From: Halovenus carboxidivorans
GTDB taxonomy: Archaea; Halobacteriota; Halobacteria; Halobacteriales; Haloarculaceae
DNA: 64,000 nt
Assembly (NCBI RefSeq): GCF_009831575.1
Contig: NZ_WUUT01000005.1
Span: 1 to 64,000, forward strand
Direction: 5' to 3'
Shown here: one piece after another, positions 33,833-41,782 of the stretch
How the letters are laid out: every line of letters starts with the position of its first letter
Numbering within the stretch: position 1 is the first letter of the stretch
The notes under the pieces: model-generated
What the model saw: only the letters and a program-made list of their open reading frames with translations
What the model was told of the DNA's origin: nothing
Databases searched by the model: none
Made by a program: the position numbers and the translations under genes

Positions 33833-34440
33833 GAGTCCCACGACCCCTCGGGCGGAGTCGTAGTCACGGCGCTCGTATCCAGCGGCAACCACTCGCGGGC
33901 GCGTTCGACGCCGGCACTGACCGATTGTCCGTCCCCGCGGAAGTGCGCGGGGCCACAGAGCGGATTGACACTGGAGAGTTCCGCGTGTGCGTACACGTCG
34001 GTCGTCCCGTCGCCGTTCTCGAAGAGCATGAGGTGAAGTTGCCGGGGTGCGAGCGGTGACTCCCGGTAGACCCACGAGCCGTCTTCCGGACGGCCGTCGA
34101 GCGTTTTCAGCCGCGCCATGGGATTGCGGATGAATCCCTCGCCGTAGAGTAGCCGTTCGGTCTCTGCGAGCGAATAATCGAGCGTGCCGGCGTACTCGCC
34201 GTCGGTGATCGGACGGGGGCCGCCGTTCTCGTCGACGAGGCCGAAGCTCCGAGAACTCACCCGGCGCAGCGACTCCCACCATCGAGCCTCCGGACCGCGG
34301 GTCCACCGAACGGGGAGGGCATACGAGACGACGAACCCGACCGCCGCCCCGAACGCGAGGACGACCGTCGAGAGCCAGCGAGCGAGCACGTGGCCCACTT
34401 TCCCGCGGGGCCAGTTAGAACCGGCGGAATAACGAGCCAC
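33829..34440 (-). CDS. Hypothetical protein with one N-terminal membrane segment
   Basis: A 203-residue protein: residues 16-42 are a probable membrane anchor (GHVLARWLSTVVLAFGAAVG), and the remainder is a soluble domain with conserved-looking aromatic and charged blocks (GSWVYRESPLAPRQLHLMLF, TTDVYAHAELSSVNPLCGPAH). It carries no recognised motif. The membrane anchor and outer domain suggest a surface or membrane-associated role. It converges on the old-yellow-enzyme gene (stops overlap at 33829-33832). Confidence 0.6.
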   Translation of the reverse strand: MARYSAGSNWPRGKVGHVLARWLSTVVLAFGAAVGFVVSYALPVRWTRGPEARWWESLRRVSSRSFGLVDENGGPRPITDGEYAGTLDYSLAETERLLYGEGFIRNPMARLKTLDGRPEDGSWVYRESPLAPRQLHLMLFENGDGTTDVYAHAELSSVNPLCGPAHFRGDGQSVSAGVERAREWLPLDTSAVTTTPPEGSWDS

Positions 34441-34487
34441 GGTTACACGTATTCACTTTTAACCCACCCCGGGGCGAACCGGGTAGT

Positions 34488-35684
34488 ATGGTAGTCGACA
34501 TCGACGACATCGAGACGATCACAGTCATCGGCGCAGGACAGATGGGTCGCGGCATCGGCGCTGTCGCGGCGCTGGCTGGCTACGACGTGTACCTGCAGGA
34601 CATCGACGAGTCCCAGCTCGAGGAGGCCGAGGAGAACATCGAGTGGTCCTACGGCAAGGCCGTCGACAACGACGCGGCGACAGAGGTGGAGACCGAGGCC
34701 GCGCTGGACCGGATCACGTTCACGACCGACCAGGAAGCCGCGGTCAGCGACTCGGAGTTCGTCACCGAAGCCGCCGTCGAACAGCAGGAAGTCAAAGAGG
34801 ACATCTTCGAGACGCTTGACGAGGTGGCGCCGGAGGAGGCGATTCTGTCGACGAACACCTCGGGGCTGAACATCACCCGGCTGGCGGAGGTGACCGACCG
34901 GCCGGAGCAGGTCGTCGGCACCCACTGGTTCAACCCACCGATGTTGATGGATCTCGTCGAGGTCATCATGACCGAGTACGCCCCCGAGGAGGTCGGGGAC
35001 ACCGCCGAGGCACTCGTCGAGTCCTTCGGCAAGACGCCGATTCGTTGCAAGATGGACATCCCCTCGTTCATCGTCAACCGGCTCATGCGGCCCTACGGCG
35101 AGGGGCCGGCGTGGATGGTCTACCGCGGCGAACACACCATTCGAGAGATCGACTCGGCCATGAAGTACAAGGAGGGCTTCCCGATGGGGCCGTTCGAACT
35201 CGCCGATTACACCGGCGGGATTCAACTTCGCGTCGAGGGCGAACAGGACCACCTCGAAGACGACCGACCGATGTCCTACGACACGGAGGTCTGTCCGATC
35301 GTCCACCAGCTCTACGACAAGGGCCGATACGGGCAGAAAGCCGACGCCGGTTACTACGATTACAGCGACGACGACGAGCCGGATATCCCCGTCGACGCCG
35401 GACAGGGCTTCGACACCCTGCTGGTCTGGGCACCCATCGTCAACGAGGCCGCGAAGATGGTCGAAAACGACGTCGCGACGCCGGAAGATATCGACACGGG
35501 CGCGAAACTCGGCGGGAACTGGCCGCAGGGCCCTCTTGAGAAGGCCGACGAGGTCGGCGCAGACACGATTCTGAAGAAACTGACCGAGGTGGCGAGCCGT
35601 CACGAGGACACGAAGAAACTCGCCGAGACGCTGCCCTGTGATCTACTGGTCGAGAAGGCGAAGACCGGCGACACGTTCTACTGA
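34488..35684 (+). CDS. 3-hydroxyacyl-CoA dehydrogenase
   Basis: A 398-residue enzyme. NAD-binding domain: ITVIGAGQMGRGIGAVAALAG near residues 9-28 and an acidic residue in YLQDIDESQ. The catalytic His-Glu region is visible as VGTHWFNPPMLMDLVEVI and IPSFIVNRLMRPYGEGPAW. After about residue 285 there is a second, C-terminal dehydrogenase C-domain repeat (VWAPIVNEAAKMVENDVATP and NWPQGPLEKADEVGADTI). It oxidises 3-hydroxyacyl-CoA in beta-oxidation or related carbon catabolism. Monofunctional, without a crotonase domain. The ATG at 34488 lies 48 nt from a divergent gene. Confidence 0.92.
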   Translation: MVVDIDDIETITVIGAGQMGRGIGAVAALAGYDVYLQDIDESQLEEAEENIEWSYGKAVDNDAATEVETEAALDRITFTTDQEAAVSDSEFVTEAAVEQQEVKEDIFETLDEVAPEEAILSTNTSGLNITRLAEVTDRPEQVVGTHWFNPPMLMDLVEVIMTEYAPEEVGDTAEALVESFGKTPIRCKMDIPSFIVNRLMRPYGEGPAWMVYRGEHTIREIDSAMKYKEGFPMGPFELADYTGGIQLRVEGEQDHLEDDRPMSYDTEVCPIVHQLYDKGRYGQKADAGYYDYSDDDEPDIPVDAGQGFDTLLVWAPIVNEAAKMVENDVATPEDIDTGAKLGGNWPQGPLEKADEVGADTILKKLTEVASRHEDTKKLAETLPCDLLVEKAKTGDTFY

Positions 35685-35742
35685 TCGACGGCGACCCGGG
35701 CAACGAAGCACATTTGCCTCCGGCGGGTCTCGCTTCGGACAC

Positions 35743-36492
35743 GTGCAGTACTTCCCGATTGCGAACGAGGACGAGCGGGAGCGCCACTGGCGCGAGCAAC
35801 TGCGAGCCGAGGGGTTCGATGTCGTCGAGGAGTACGACCCCTCGGCGGTGATCGTCACCATCGGTGGTGACGGGACGATTCTGTACGCGGCGCGACGCTA
35901 CCCCGACCCGACGATCCTGCCGGTGCGAGCCGGCACCTCGAAGGGGAACCGAGCGGCCTTCGATGTCGAGGAGTTGCTCGGGAAACTGACCCGACTCGAA
36001 GACGGGCGAGCGACCCTCACCTCCCGGAGTTTTCGAACGTTGACCGCGTGCGGGGACGGGAAACAACTGACAGACGAGTTTCGCGCGCTGAACGAGATCA
36101 GCCTCCATCACCAGTCGCCCGTGCTGGCGGCGACGTTCGCGGTGCGGATCGACGACGTTGGATTCAGCCGGAGATTCCCCGAACTGATCGGCGACGCCGT
36201 CCTCGTCGCGACCCCCTTCGGATCGACCGGCTACTTCAAGGCGATCACGAAACAGACGTTCACCGACGGGCTTGGCATCGCGTTCAACAACATTCACACG
36301 CCGGAGGAGACGCCGGAGATGATCCGGTGCAGCGAAGACGCCACCGTCGAACTGGAGCTTCTGACGACGAAACGCTCCTCCGGTGCCGTCCTCACCCGGG
36401 ACGACGACAGCGCGCCGTACGAACTGTCCGCGGAGGAGGTCGTCACCGTCCGGGCCGGTGATCGAACCGTCGAACTGCTCGATATCGAGTGA
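35743..36492 (+). CDS. nadK: NAD kinase family protein
   Basis: A 249-residue kinase with the NAD-kinase motifs VTIGGDGTILYAARRY near residue 37, LNEISLHHQSP (NE motif) near 120, and LVATPFGSTGYFKAIT near 150. It phosphorylates NAD(H) to NADP(H). The start is a GTG at 35743, leaving only about 36 residues before GGDGT, shorter than usual, so this may be a compact divergent NADK paralogue. It is 58 nt downstream of the hydroxyacyl-CoA dehydrogenase gene on the same strand. Its stop abuts, without overlap, the stop of a convergent gene. Confidence 0.82.
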   Translation: MQYFPIANEDERERHWREQLRAEGFDVVEEYDPSAVIVTIGGDGTILYAARRYPDPTILPVRAGTSKGNRAAFDVEELLGKLTRLEDGRATLTSRSFRTLTACGDGKQLTDEFRALNEISLHHQSPVLAATFAVRIDDVGFSRRFPELIGDAVLVATPFGSTGYFKAITKQTFTDGLGIAFNNIHTPEETPEMIRCSEDATVELELLTTKRSSGAVLTRDDDSAPYELSAEEVVTVRAGDRTVELLDIE

Positions 36493-37254
36493 TTACCGGC
36501 GTTCCATCCGGTGTGAACAGCGCATGCAGAGCACGTTGTCGCCGGTCCAGTTCACGTCGTGACTGCCGCAGTCGGGGCACTCGTACTGGTCGTTGTTGTA
36601 CTCGGTGGTCCCCCGTGGCGCGGCGAAGTATCCCGACTCACAGACGCTGTCGAGAAGGCTCGGCAGCCGCGAGCGCTTGTACCGCGCTCGGTGCGCCAGA
36701 AACTCGCCGGGCTGGTCCGGATCCGCGCCGTGGAGGTCCTCCCAGGCGATTGCGATTTCGCCGTTTGCGGTGCTGCGAGCGAGCTGTTTGATCGGCTCGG
36801 CGGCCGCCTCGAACAGCGGGGTCGTCCCCCAGGTCTGTGGGGAGTCGATCGCTCCCTCTCGGTAGGCCGTCGCCGCCGTCTCGTATGCTTCCGTCGCGCC
36901 GCTGAGATCACCGATCACGTGAAAGTCAGCGACGAACTCCAGAAGACAGGCCTGCTGTGCCGGTTCGGTCAGCGCGTTTCTGAGGTCTTTCGCGACGGCC
37001 ACGCCCTCGATACTGCGGCGCGTGGCACGGGACTGCTCGCCCGCGACGCGGTAGGCGATTGCGCCGACGGCCAGCGAGCGGAGCCCACGGCCCACCCAGC
37101 CTTTCTCGTCCTCGTCGAAGGGGCTCAGCTCCGCCCGCGGTTCGGCCAGCAGCGACCAGCCGGAACGGCTGTAGGCGTCCCCAGCCTGCTCGTACTGCCG
37201 GTCCGATAGCGCCGCGATGGCGCGTTCGAGATGTGCCTTGTCGCGTTCAGCCAT
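36493..37254 (-). CDS. Haloarchaeal protein with C-terminal zinc ribbon, unknown function
   Basis: A 253-residue protein. Residues 1-190 are helical and repetitive in style (AERDKAHLERAIAALSDRQY and CLLEFVADFHVIGDLSGATE), possibly a TPR-like scaffold. The C-terminus has a zinc ribbon: ECPDCGSHDVNWTGDNVLCM then RCSHRMERR, giving Cys-x2-Cys ... Cys-x2-Cys. The combination suggests a protein- or nucleic-acid-binding adaptor, but I cannot name a role. Monocistronic. Confidence 0.65.
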   Translation of the reverse strand: MAERDKAHLERAIAALSDRQYEQAGDAYSRSGWSLLAEPRAELSPFDEDEKGWVGRGLRSLAVGAIAYRVAGEQSRATRRSIEGVAVAKDLRNALTEPAQQACLLEFVADFHVIGDLSGATEAYETAATAYREGAIDSPQTWGTTPLFEAAAEPIKQLARSTANGEIAIAWEDLHGADPDQPGEFLAHRARYKRSRLPSLLDSVCESGYFAAPRGTTEYNNDQYECPDCGSHDVNWTGDNVLCMRCSHRMERR

Positions 37255-37605
37255 CGGTCATCACACTCATGAACACGGCCCGTAGTTGGCCGGGAGCCTC
37301 GAAAAGGCTACGACTGGCGAGGTCGTCGGCTGACCCCTCCGCGGACAGTCCGCCAAGCGGGGTCCGTCTGCGTCCCCGACACGAACGGTGGCACACCGGA
37401 CCGATTCATACTAATCAGTCACGGCGAGGTCGGCCAGTGAACTCCCGTCGCGTTAGCCACTTCTCGACGAACGACTCTATCGGGGCCTCGTAATGCTATT
37501 ATCCAGACGGGTCGCGCTCGGGAAATAATCGAGAGGGCGAAGCCTACTCGAGCAGACTCAAAAAAAAAAGCCACAACCGGTCACGTCCGCAGTCGTTCGT
37601 TCGGA
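37255..37605. other. Intergenic region, 351 bp, no gene seen
   Basis: It separates two leftward genes. No acidic frame or RNA gene is recognisable. It contains the oligo-T terminator of the rhodopsin gene near its right end and is otherwise featureless to me. Confidence 0.5.
37560..37569 (-). terminator. Oligo-T terminator of the rhodopsin gene
   Basis: A run of ten A on the plus strand, hence T10 on the coding strand, lies 36 nt after the rhodopsin stop. Archaeal RNA polymerase terminates at T-runs without needing a hairpin. This is the clearest terminator in the window and rare in such GC-rich DNA. Confidence 0.75.
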
Positions 37606-38442
37606 TCAGTCGTCGGCCGTCGTCGCCTCACCGCTCGGCGCGGCGCTGGACTCGAGGATGCTGTGGCTGCGAAGCAGGATGATACCGAACCCGACCTTCG
37701 CAGTCAGGTCGAGCACCGCGAACCCGGCAGTCTCGATGGTGAGACCGACCACACCGAGACCCTCGCTGCCGATGAGCCACCAGACGGGGTAGGCGGACCA
37801 CAGCAGGAGGATCAGGTATCGAAGCAGGTTGAACGTGCCCTGGGTCTCGCTGTCGAGCTGGGACACCTTGTCCGAGAGGCCGGCGAACAGGAAGTACACC
37901 AGCACCACGAAGAAGCCGGTGCTGACGCCCCACCAGAGCACGCGGTGGCCGTCGGCATCGAGGCCGAGAATGTCGACCGGTGAGACGGCCAGCGTCGCGA
38001 TCACGCCCGTGATGATCATCATCACGTCCAGGCTGATCAGCGTCGCGATGTCCTCCGTATCAGCGCCTGCGAGCAGCGCCAAGTCGTACAGCAGCAGCGG
38101 CGTCGTCAGGATCCAGTCGGTGTACCGGGCCCAGTAGATGGGCTTCTCGTCGACGCCTTCGAGCAACGGCGCCAGGTCGACGACACCGAACCCTGTCGCC
38201 ATCGCGAGGTAGTTACTGAACGCGATGGCGGCGATCATCGTCGTCACGATGTAGAACTTCTTCATCCGGGAGTCAGTGACACCCCATCCCGTCGCGATGA
38301 AGTACAGCATCCCGAGGAACATCCCGGCCGTGCCGATCCAGAGGAAGGCGCCTTCGCTCCCTGGAGTGTGGCCGAACGCACCGGTTCCGAACTCTACTGA
38401 TAGTACGGTACTCGCGAACGCGTCGACTACAGACCAATGCAT
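37606..38442 (-). CDS. bop: Bacteriorhodopsin (cruxrhodopsin-like light-driven proton pump)
   Basis: A 278-residue seven-helix retinal protein. The pump residues are in place: [20 protein letters not shown] aligns with Halobacterium bacteriorhodopsin so that the Schiff-base counterion Asp85 and the proton donor Asp96 are both Asp; [18 protein letters not shown] retains both proton-release Glu residues (194, 204); and [19 protein letters not shown] has the retinal Lys216 and Asp212. Leu at the position of residue 93 suggests green absorption. The sequence is nearest to Haloarcula-type cruxrhodopsins. The ATG at 38442 gives an N-terminus about 25 residues longer than usual ([20 protein letters not shown]). 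No brp/blh or carotenoid gene is near. Confidence 0.95.
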   Translation of the reverse strand: MHWSVVDAFASTVLSVEFGTGAFGHTPGSEGAFLWIGTAGMFLGMLYFIATGWGVTDSRMKKFYIVTTMIAAIAFSNYLAMATGFGVVDLAPLLEGVDEKPIYWARYTDWILTTPLLLYDLALLAGADTEDIATLISLDVMMIITGVIATLAVSPVDILGLDADGHRVLWWGVSTGFFVVLVYFLFAGLSDKVSQLDSETQGTFNLLRYLILLLWSAYPVWWLIGSEGLGVVGLTIETAGFAVLDLTAKVGFGIILLRSHSILESSAAPSGEATTADD

Positions 38443-38460
38443 TGCATACGACACTAAGGA

Positions 38461-38471
38461 ATAATATGTAA
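38461..38471 (-). promoter_or_regulatory. TATA-like element of the rhodopsin gene
   Basis: TTACATATTAT on the coding strand is centred about 24 nt before the ATG at 38442, in an unusually AT-rich patch. It supports a near-leaderless transcript and the chosen start. Confidence 0.6.
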
Positions 38472-38636
38472 TAATAGTTTGGACGGCATCAGTATAAGAA
38501 ATCATATACAAGTCTCTAATAACTACAGCGGAACCGATCTATCTGACCTCTAAAGCGTATTTAGGTCGGTATTACCACAGACGCTGACAGATAGTTTTCT
38601 GGTATCTTCGGCTTTTGTTGTGTTAGGTGATATCTT

Positions 38637-38691
38637 GTTCGCCCGCCTGGATGGGCGTCAGGCGCGGGGTGGCTGTCAGCCGAGCGCGAAC
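38637..38691. other. Structured 55-nt segment, possible RNA fold
   Basis: Outer 6-bp stem GTTCGC (38637-38642) with GCGAAC (38686-38691) encloses two hairpins: CGCCTG/CAGGCG (38644-38649 with 38659-38664, 9-nt loop) and GGCT/AGCC (38671-38674 with 38678-38681, 3-nt loop). The nested arrangement forms a three-way junction. It does not match a tRNA or any RNA family I know; chance pairing in GC-rich DNA is possible. Confidence 0.3.
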
Positions 38692-39059
38692 CGACCGGGA
38701 GATGTGCGAGTGTCCTCGATTCACTCGCAGCAGCTCTCATTCTACACGTATTCATTAGGATAAGAATGATAAAAACGCACTTCCTGATTTTGCAGGTATA
38801 CCGGCGTTTGAGGGTCGTTTTTCCGCGTACCGTCCACCCGGGGAATCGGCCTATTCATGCTGATACGTATGGTGGTACACACGAGACAACGCTGTCACCC
38901 GTCGAATCCTAACATAATGGGGTCCGCGACGGGAGCCCGTACAATCTACCGTGGATATACCTGACTAGTATGGACAGTCGTCGGGGTTACGTATGATCGC
39001 AACCGCGGGCCGGACAGGACGACCGCAATCCTTTCTTTGGGTCGTTTCCATATCCCGGT

Positions 39060-39869
39060 ATGCCGATCCTGACAGCCGCTGGAAAGAAGAGCCGGCGGAA
39101 CCGTCTGCGTGATTTGGTCCGCGCCAGCCTCATCCGCGGAACGGTGCTTATCGTGCCGCTCGTGCTTACACTCATCATTCTCGGATTCGTGGCGAATTTC
39201 ATTTTCAGCCGCATCAACCCGCTGGTCAGCATCGTCGAGTCCCTGCTCGGGCTACCGAACATTCCGACGTGGCTCGTCGAGATCACCGTGCTGATCTGTC
39301 TCGTCGGACTCATTCTGCTGATCGGTCTGGTCTCTCTCGAATGGAAGAGCTTCGACCGAGTCGAAAACGCCTTCGACGACCTCATGACCAGCATCCCCGG
39401 TGTCGGACCGATCTATTCGAGTTTCAACGAGATGAGCGAGTTGCTTCTCGATAGCCAGAGTCAGAGTTTCAAGGACGTCAAACTCGTCGAGTACCCGACT
39501 GACGACTCGTACGCGCTCGCGTTCGTCACTGCCGACACCCCCGATTACATCGAGGAGGGAGCGGGTCACGAGGAGATGGTCACGCTGTTCATGCCGATGG
39601 CTCCGAATCCGGTCATGGGTGGGTTCGTCATCAGCGTCGACCGCGAGCGAGTGGTCGATGTCGACATCTCGGTCCAGCAGGGGATTCAGGCCATCGTAAC
39701 CAGCGGTGTCAGCCTCGGGTCCAAGTCGATGGTGCCGGAAGACGGTGACGCACTCTCGGATTTTCAGGTCGAACAGGACGCACAACCCCCGGTAGTCAAC
39801 GCGGCAGAACAGATCGACGGATCGGCCGATTCCGCCGAGGGGACCGACGGGTCGACCGACGACTCCTGA
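39060..39869 (+). CDS. DUF502 family membrane protein
   Basis: A 269-residue protein with two membrane segments at about residues 24-52 (LIRGTVLIVPLVLTLIILGF) and 71-97, followed by a soluble domain bearing the DUF502 landmarks SIPGVGPIYSSFNEMSELLL, FKDVKLVEYPTDDSYALAFV and VTLFMPMAPNPVMGGFVISV. The family is widespread in archaea and bacteria and has no established function. The C-terminal 50 residues are an acidic tail. It is divergent from the rhodopsin gene across a 617-bp gap. Confidence 0.85.
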   Translation: MPILTAAGKKSRRNRLRDLVRASLIRGTVLIVPLVLTLIILGFVANFIFSRINPLVSIVESLLGLPNIPTWLVEITVLICLVGLILLIGLVSLEWKSFDRVENAFDDLMTSIPGVGPIYSSFNEMSELLLDSQSQSFKDVKLVEYPTDDSYALAFVTADTPDYIEEGAGHEEMVTLFMPMAPNPVMGGFVISVDRERVVDVDISVQQGIQAIVTSGVSLGSKSMVPEDGDALSDFQVEQDAQPPVVNAAEQIDGSADSAEGTDGSTDDS

Positions 39870-39877
39870 TATCGTCG

Positions 39878-40036
39878 TCACTCGGGCGTGACCGTCTCGT
39901 TACACCGCGGACAGTAAAACGAGCCGTCGTCCTCCTGTGCGGCCGTCTGGTCTATGGAATCGTCGTACTGGCCCGCCGGCCGTCCGCGCTCGTCGGTACT
40001 CCCGTGCAGATAGCCACACTGTGGGCAGGTGAGCAT
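39878..40036 (-). CDS. Small CPxCG zinc-ribbon protein
   Basis: A 52-residue protein read on the minus strand: it begins MLTCPQCGYLHGSTDERG and ends with FYCPRCNETVTPE, so two Cys-x2-Cys knuckles separated by an acidic linker form one zinc ribbon. It falls below common gene-length cut-offs. Small CPxCG proteins are a recurrent haloarchaeal class; a few have been tied to motility, biofilm or stress phenotypes, but most are uncharacterised. It lies 42 nt downstream of the HTH-10 regulator gene on the same strand and may be co-transcribed with it. Confidence 0.75.
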   Translation of the reverse strand: MLTCPQCGYLHGSTDERGRPAGQYDDSIDQTAAQEDDGSFYCPRCNETVTPE

Positions 40037-40078
40037 ACGCCCGTGTTAGCGTCGAGCAACTTGACAGTGCCGACGGCG

Positions 40079-40789
40079 CTACTCGGGGTCGTCGAGGTGT
40101 TCGAGCGCACCAGCCACACTCTGGGTGATCTTGCGCTGACCTCGCCGGAGGTTCTTCGAGACTCCGGGCTTGGAGATGTCGAACTCCTCGGCGAGATCCG
40201 ACAGCGTCGTCTCCCGCGGCGACTGGAAGTAGCCGGACTCGAACGCCGTCGCAATCGTCTTCCGCTCGGTCGCGGTCAGGCTCTGGCTGCCCCGGAGGAG
40301 TTCGATTGCGGCGTCGCGTTTCTCGATTAGCTCTTGCATCTCGGCGAGCGCCGTCTGACGCCGGGAGATGATCGTAAACTCGTTGTTACGGTCGAGATCC
40401 GACAGCGTGTTGTCCGCGGAATGAGTGGAATCGAAGCCGACGTGCCAGGTCTCCGAGCCCCCCTCGATGTGGAACGGACCGGTCACGTAGCCGTCGTATT
40501 CACGAATTGTCTCCATCGCGTCTGTCTCGTCGATTGTGGTTCGGATGTGTGCCGTGTTCCCCATCCGCTTGCGGAGCGTGCAACTGTACATGTTCCGGTG
40601 ATCCTGCAGCGCCTGCAAAGCGTTATCCAGAGCTTCCCGGCTCTGGCCTTCGACGACCATCCGCGTCTCGAGTTCGCGGTCCCCACCGTCGAAGTTCCAC
40701 TGAAACGACGAGAACGATACATCGTAATCCGCGGTCGTATCGATGAATGGACAATCCTGTTGCTCCATCTCCATCGAGATATCGATCAC
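40079..40789 (-). CDS. HTH-10 (bacterio-opsin activator-type) transcriptional regulator
   Basis: A 236-residue protein whose C-terminus is the haloarchaeal HTH-10 domain: LTATERKTIATAFESGYFQS (residues about 171-190), then TTLSDLAEEFDISKPGVSKN (recognition helices) and RRGQRKI. The N-terminal 165 residues are a Bat-like sensor region with conserved Cys and His (DCPFIDTT, YSCTLRKRMG, TWHVGFDSTH) but no visible PAS or GAF domain. It could sense redox, metal or ligand; signal unknown. GTG at 40789 and ATGs at 40774 and 40768 are alternative starts. It sits two genes from bacteriorhodopsin, so control of bop is an attractive but unproven idea. Confidence 0.8.
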   Translation of the reverse strand: MIDISMEMEQQDCPFIDTTADYDVSFSSFQWNFDGGDRELETRMVVEGQSREALDNALQALQDHRNMYSCTLRKRMGNTAHIRTTIDETDAMETIREYDGYVTGPFHIEGGSETWHVGFDSTHSADNTLSDLDRNNEFTIISRRQTALAEMQELIEKRDAAIELLRGSQSLTATERKTIATAFESGYFQSPRETTLSDLAEEFDISKPGVSKNLRRGQRKITQSVAGALEHLDDPE

Positions 40790-40921
40790 TGGTAACCCCC
40801 CTTGATCAGTCTATCGTAGTTGTTCGTGATAAATCCTGGCATTACTCGCCGCTTTTGGGACAGATCAGGCCGTACAGTGGTGGCACGTGGGTTTTAGTAC
40901 CGACGGCTCCCAGGTGTTGCT

Positions 40922-41782
40922 ATGCCAACTGTCCAGCGTGATGGCGTCCAGTTGTACTACGAGTACGACGACGGTGCGACAGACGCCCCGCCAGTGGTGT
41001 TCGTCCAGGGGTTAGGAGTCGGTCGGTGGTCCTGGCACTGGCAGCACCGTGCCTTCGAGGCGTACGATCTCATCTTTCCGGACAATCGGGGGACGGGCGA
41101 CTCGGAGGCGGGACTGCCTCCTCTCGTCGGTCGACTCCCACAGAGTCTTCGAGTTCTGCTGTTCACGAAGCTACTCGGCTACTCGACGGAGGGACTGGCG
41201 GCCGACCTCGACGCGGTGCTCGCGGATGCGGGGGTCGAACAGGTCCACGTCGTCGGCGCGAGTCTCGGCGGGATGATCGCACAGCAGTACGCCCTCGATC
41301 ACGACCGAGCGATCTCGCTGTCGCTTCTCTGTACGACCCACGGCGGCGAGGAGGCGATCCCGATTCCCGACGAGACGCTCGAACAGATGTTCGACGTGCC
41401 GGAGGGCGCAGACGAGCGCGAGACGATCCGCCATCGGATGGACCCGGCGATCAACGACGAGTTCGCCGAGCGCAACCCCGAGGTGATCGAACAGATCATC
41501 GACTGGCGGATCGAACAGGACGCTGGCGAGGTGGCCCGCGAGTCACAGGGGGCGGCCGGCGTCAACTTCGACGCGAGCGACCGGGTACACGAGATCGATC
41601 TGCCGACGCTGATCCTCCACGGCACCCACGACCGCGTGCTCCCGGTGAAAAACGGCGAGTTGTTGGCCGAGAAGATTCCTGACAGCCGCTTCGAGCGGAT
41701 CGACGGCGGCTCACACCTGTTCATGATCGAGGACAGCGAGGAGGTAAACGGCCACCTGCGGGAGCTCTTCGAGTCGGTCTAA
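40922..41782 (+). CDS. Alpha/beta-hydrolase
   Basis: A 286-residue alpha/beta-hydrolase with the nucleophile elbow VVGASLGGMIAQQYAL (Ser near residue 112), an acid residue in LHGTHDRVLPV (Asp near 240), and the His in DGGSHLFMIED (near 265). The oxyanion region is FVQGLGVGRWSW. Substrate unknown; the family covers esterases, lactonases and C-C hydrolases. A TATA-like GGGTTTTAGTAC lies about 28 nt upstream. It converges on livM2 with a 4-nt stop overlap. Confidence 0.85.
   Translation: MPTVQRDGVQLYYEYDDGATDAPPVVFVQGLGVGRWSWHWQHRAFEAYDLIFPDNRGTGDSEAGLPPLVGRLPQSLRVLLFTKLLGYSTEGLAADLDAVLADAGVEQVHVVGASLGGMIAQQYALDHDRAISLSLLCTTHGGEEAIPIPDETLEQMFDVPEGADERETIRHRMDPAINDEFAERNPEVIEQIIDWRIEQDAGEVARESQGAAGVNFDASDRVHEIDLPTLILHGTHDRVLPVKNGELLAEKIPDSRFERIDGGSHLFMIEDSEEVNGHLRELFESV

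Larger units (their letters stand above)
38443..39059. other. Long intergenic region upstream of the rhodopsin gene
   Basis: It has the rhodopsin TATA element near 38461-38471, a dyad CTAAA-GCGTA-TTTAG at 38550-38564, and a compact structured segment at 38637-38691 (nested stems GTTCGC/GCGAAC, CGCCTG/CAGGCG and GGCT/AGCC). The right part (38760-38790) is AT-rich. Open frames in it are Arg/Pro-rich and not credible as proteins. It is the longest gene-free stretch in the window. Confidence 0.5.

Noticed and set aside
38467-38482. Partial resemblance of TAGTTTGG to the bacterio-opsin upstream activating sequence
   Set aside because: Only the second half of the remembered consensus fits, it is on the opposite strand to the gene, and it overlaps the TATA element.
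38561-38755. 64-codon leftward frame in the rhodopsin upstream gap
   Set aside because: Composition is basic and Ser/Pro-rich with no motif; the hairpins in this stretch explain its GC pattern better.
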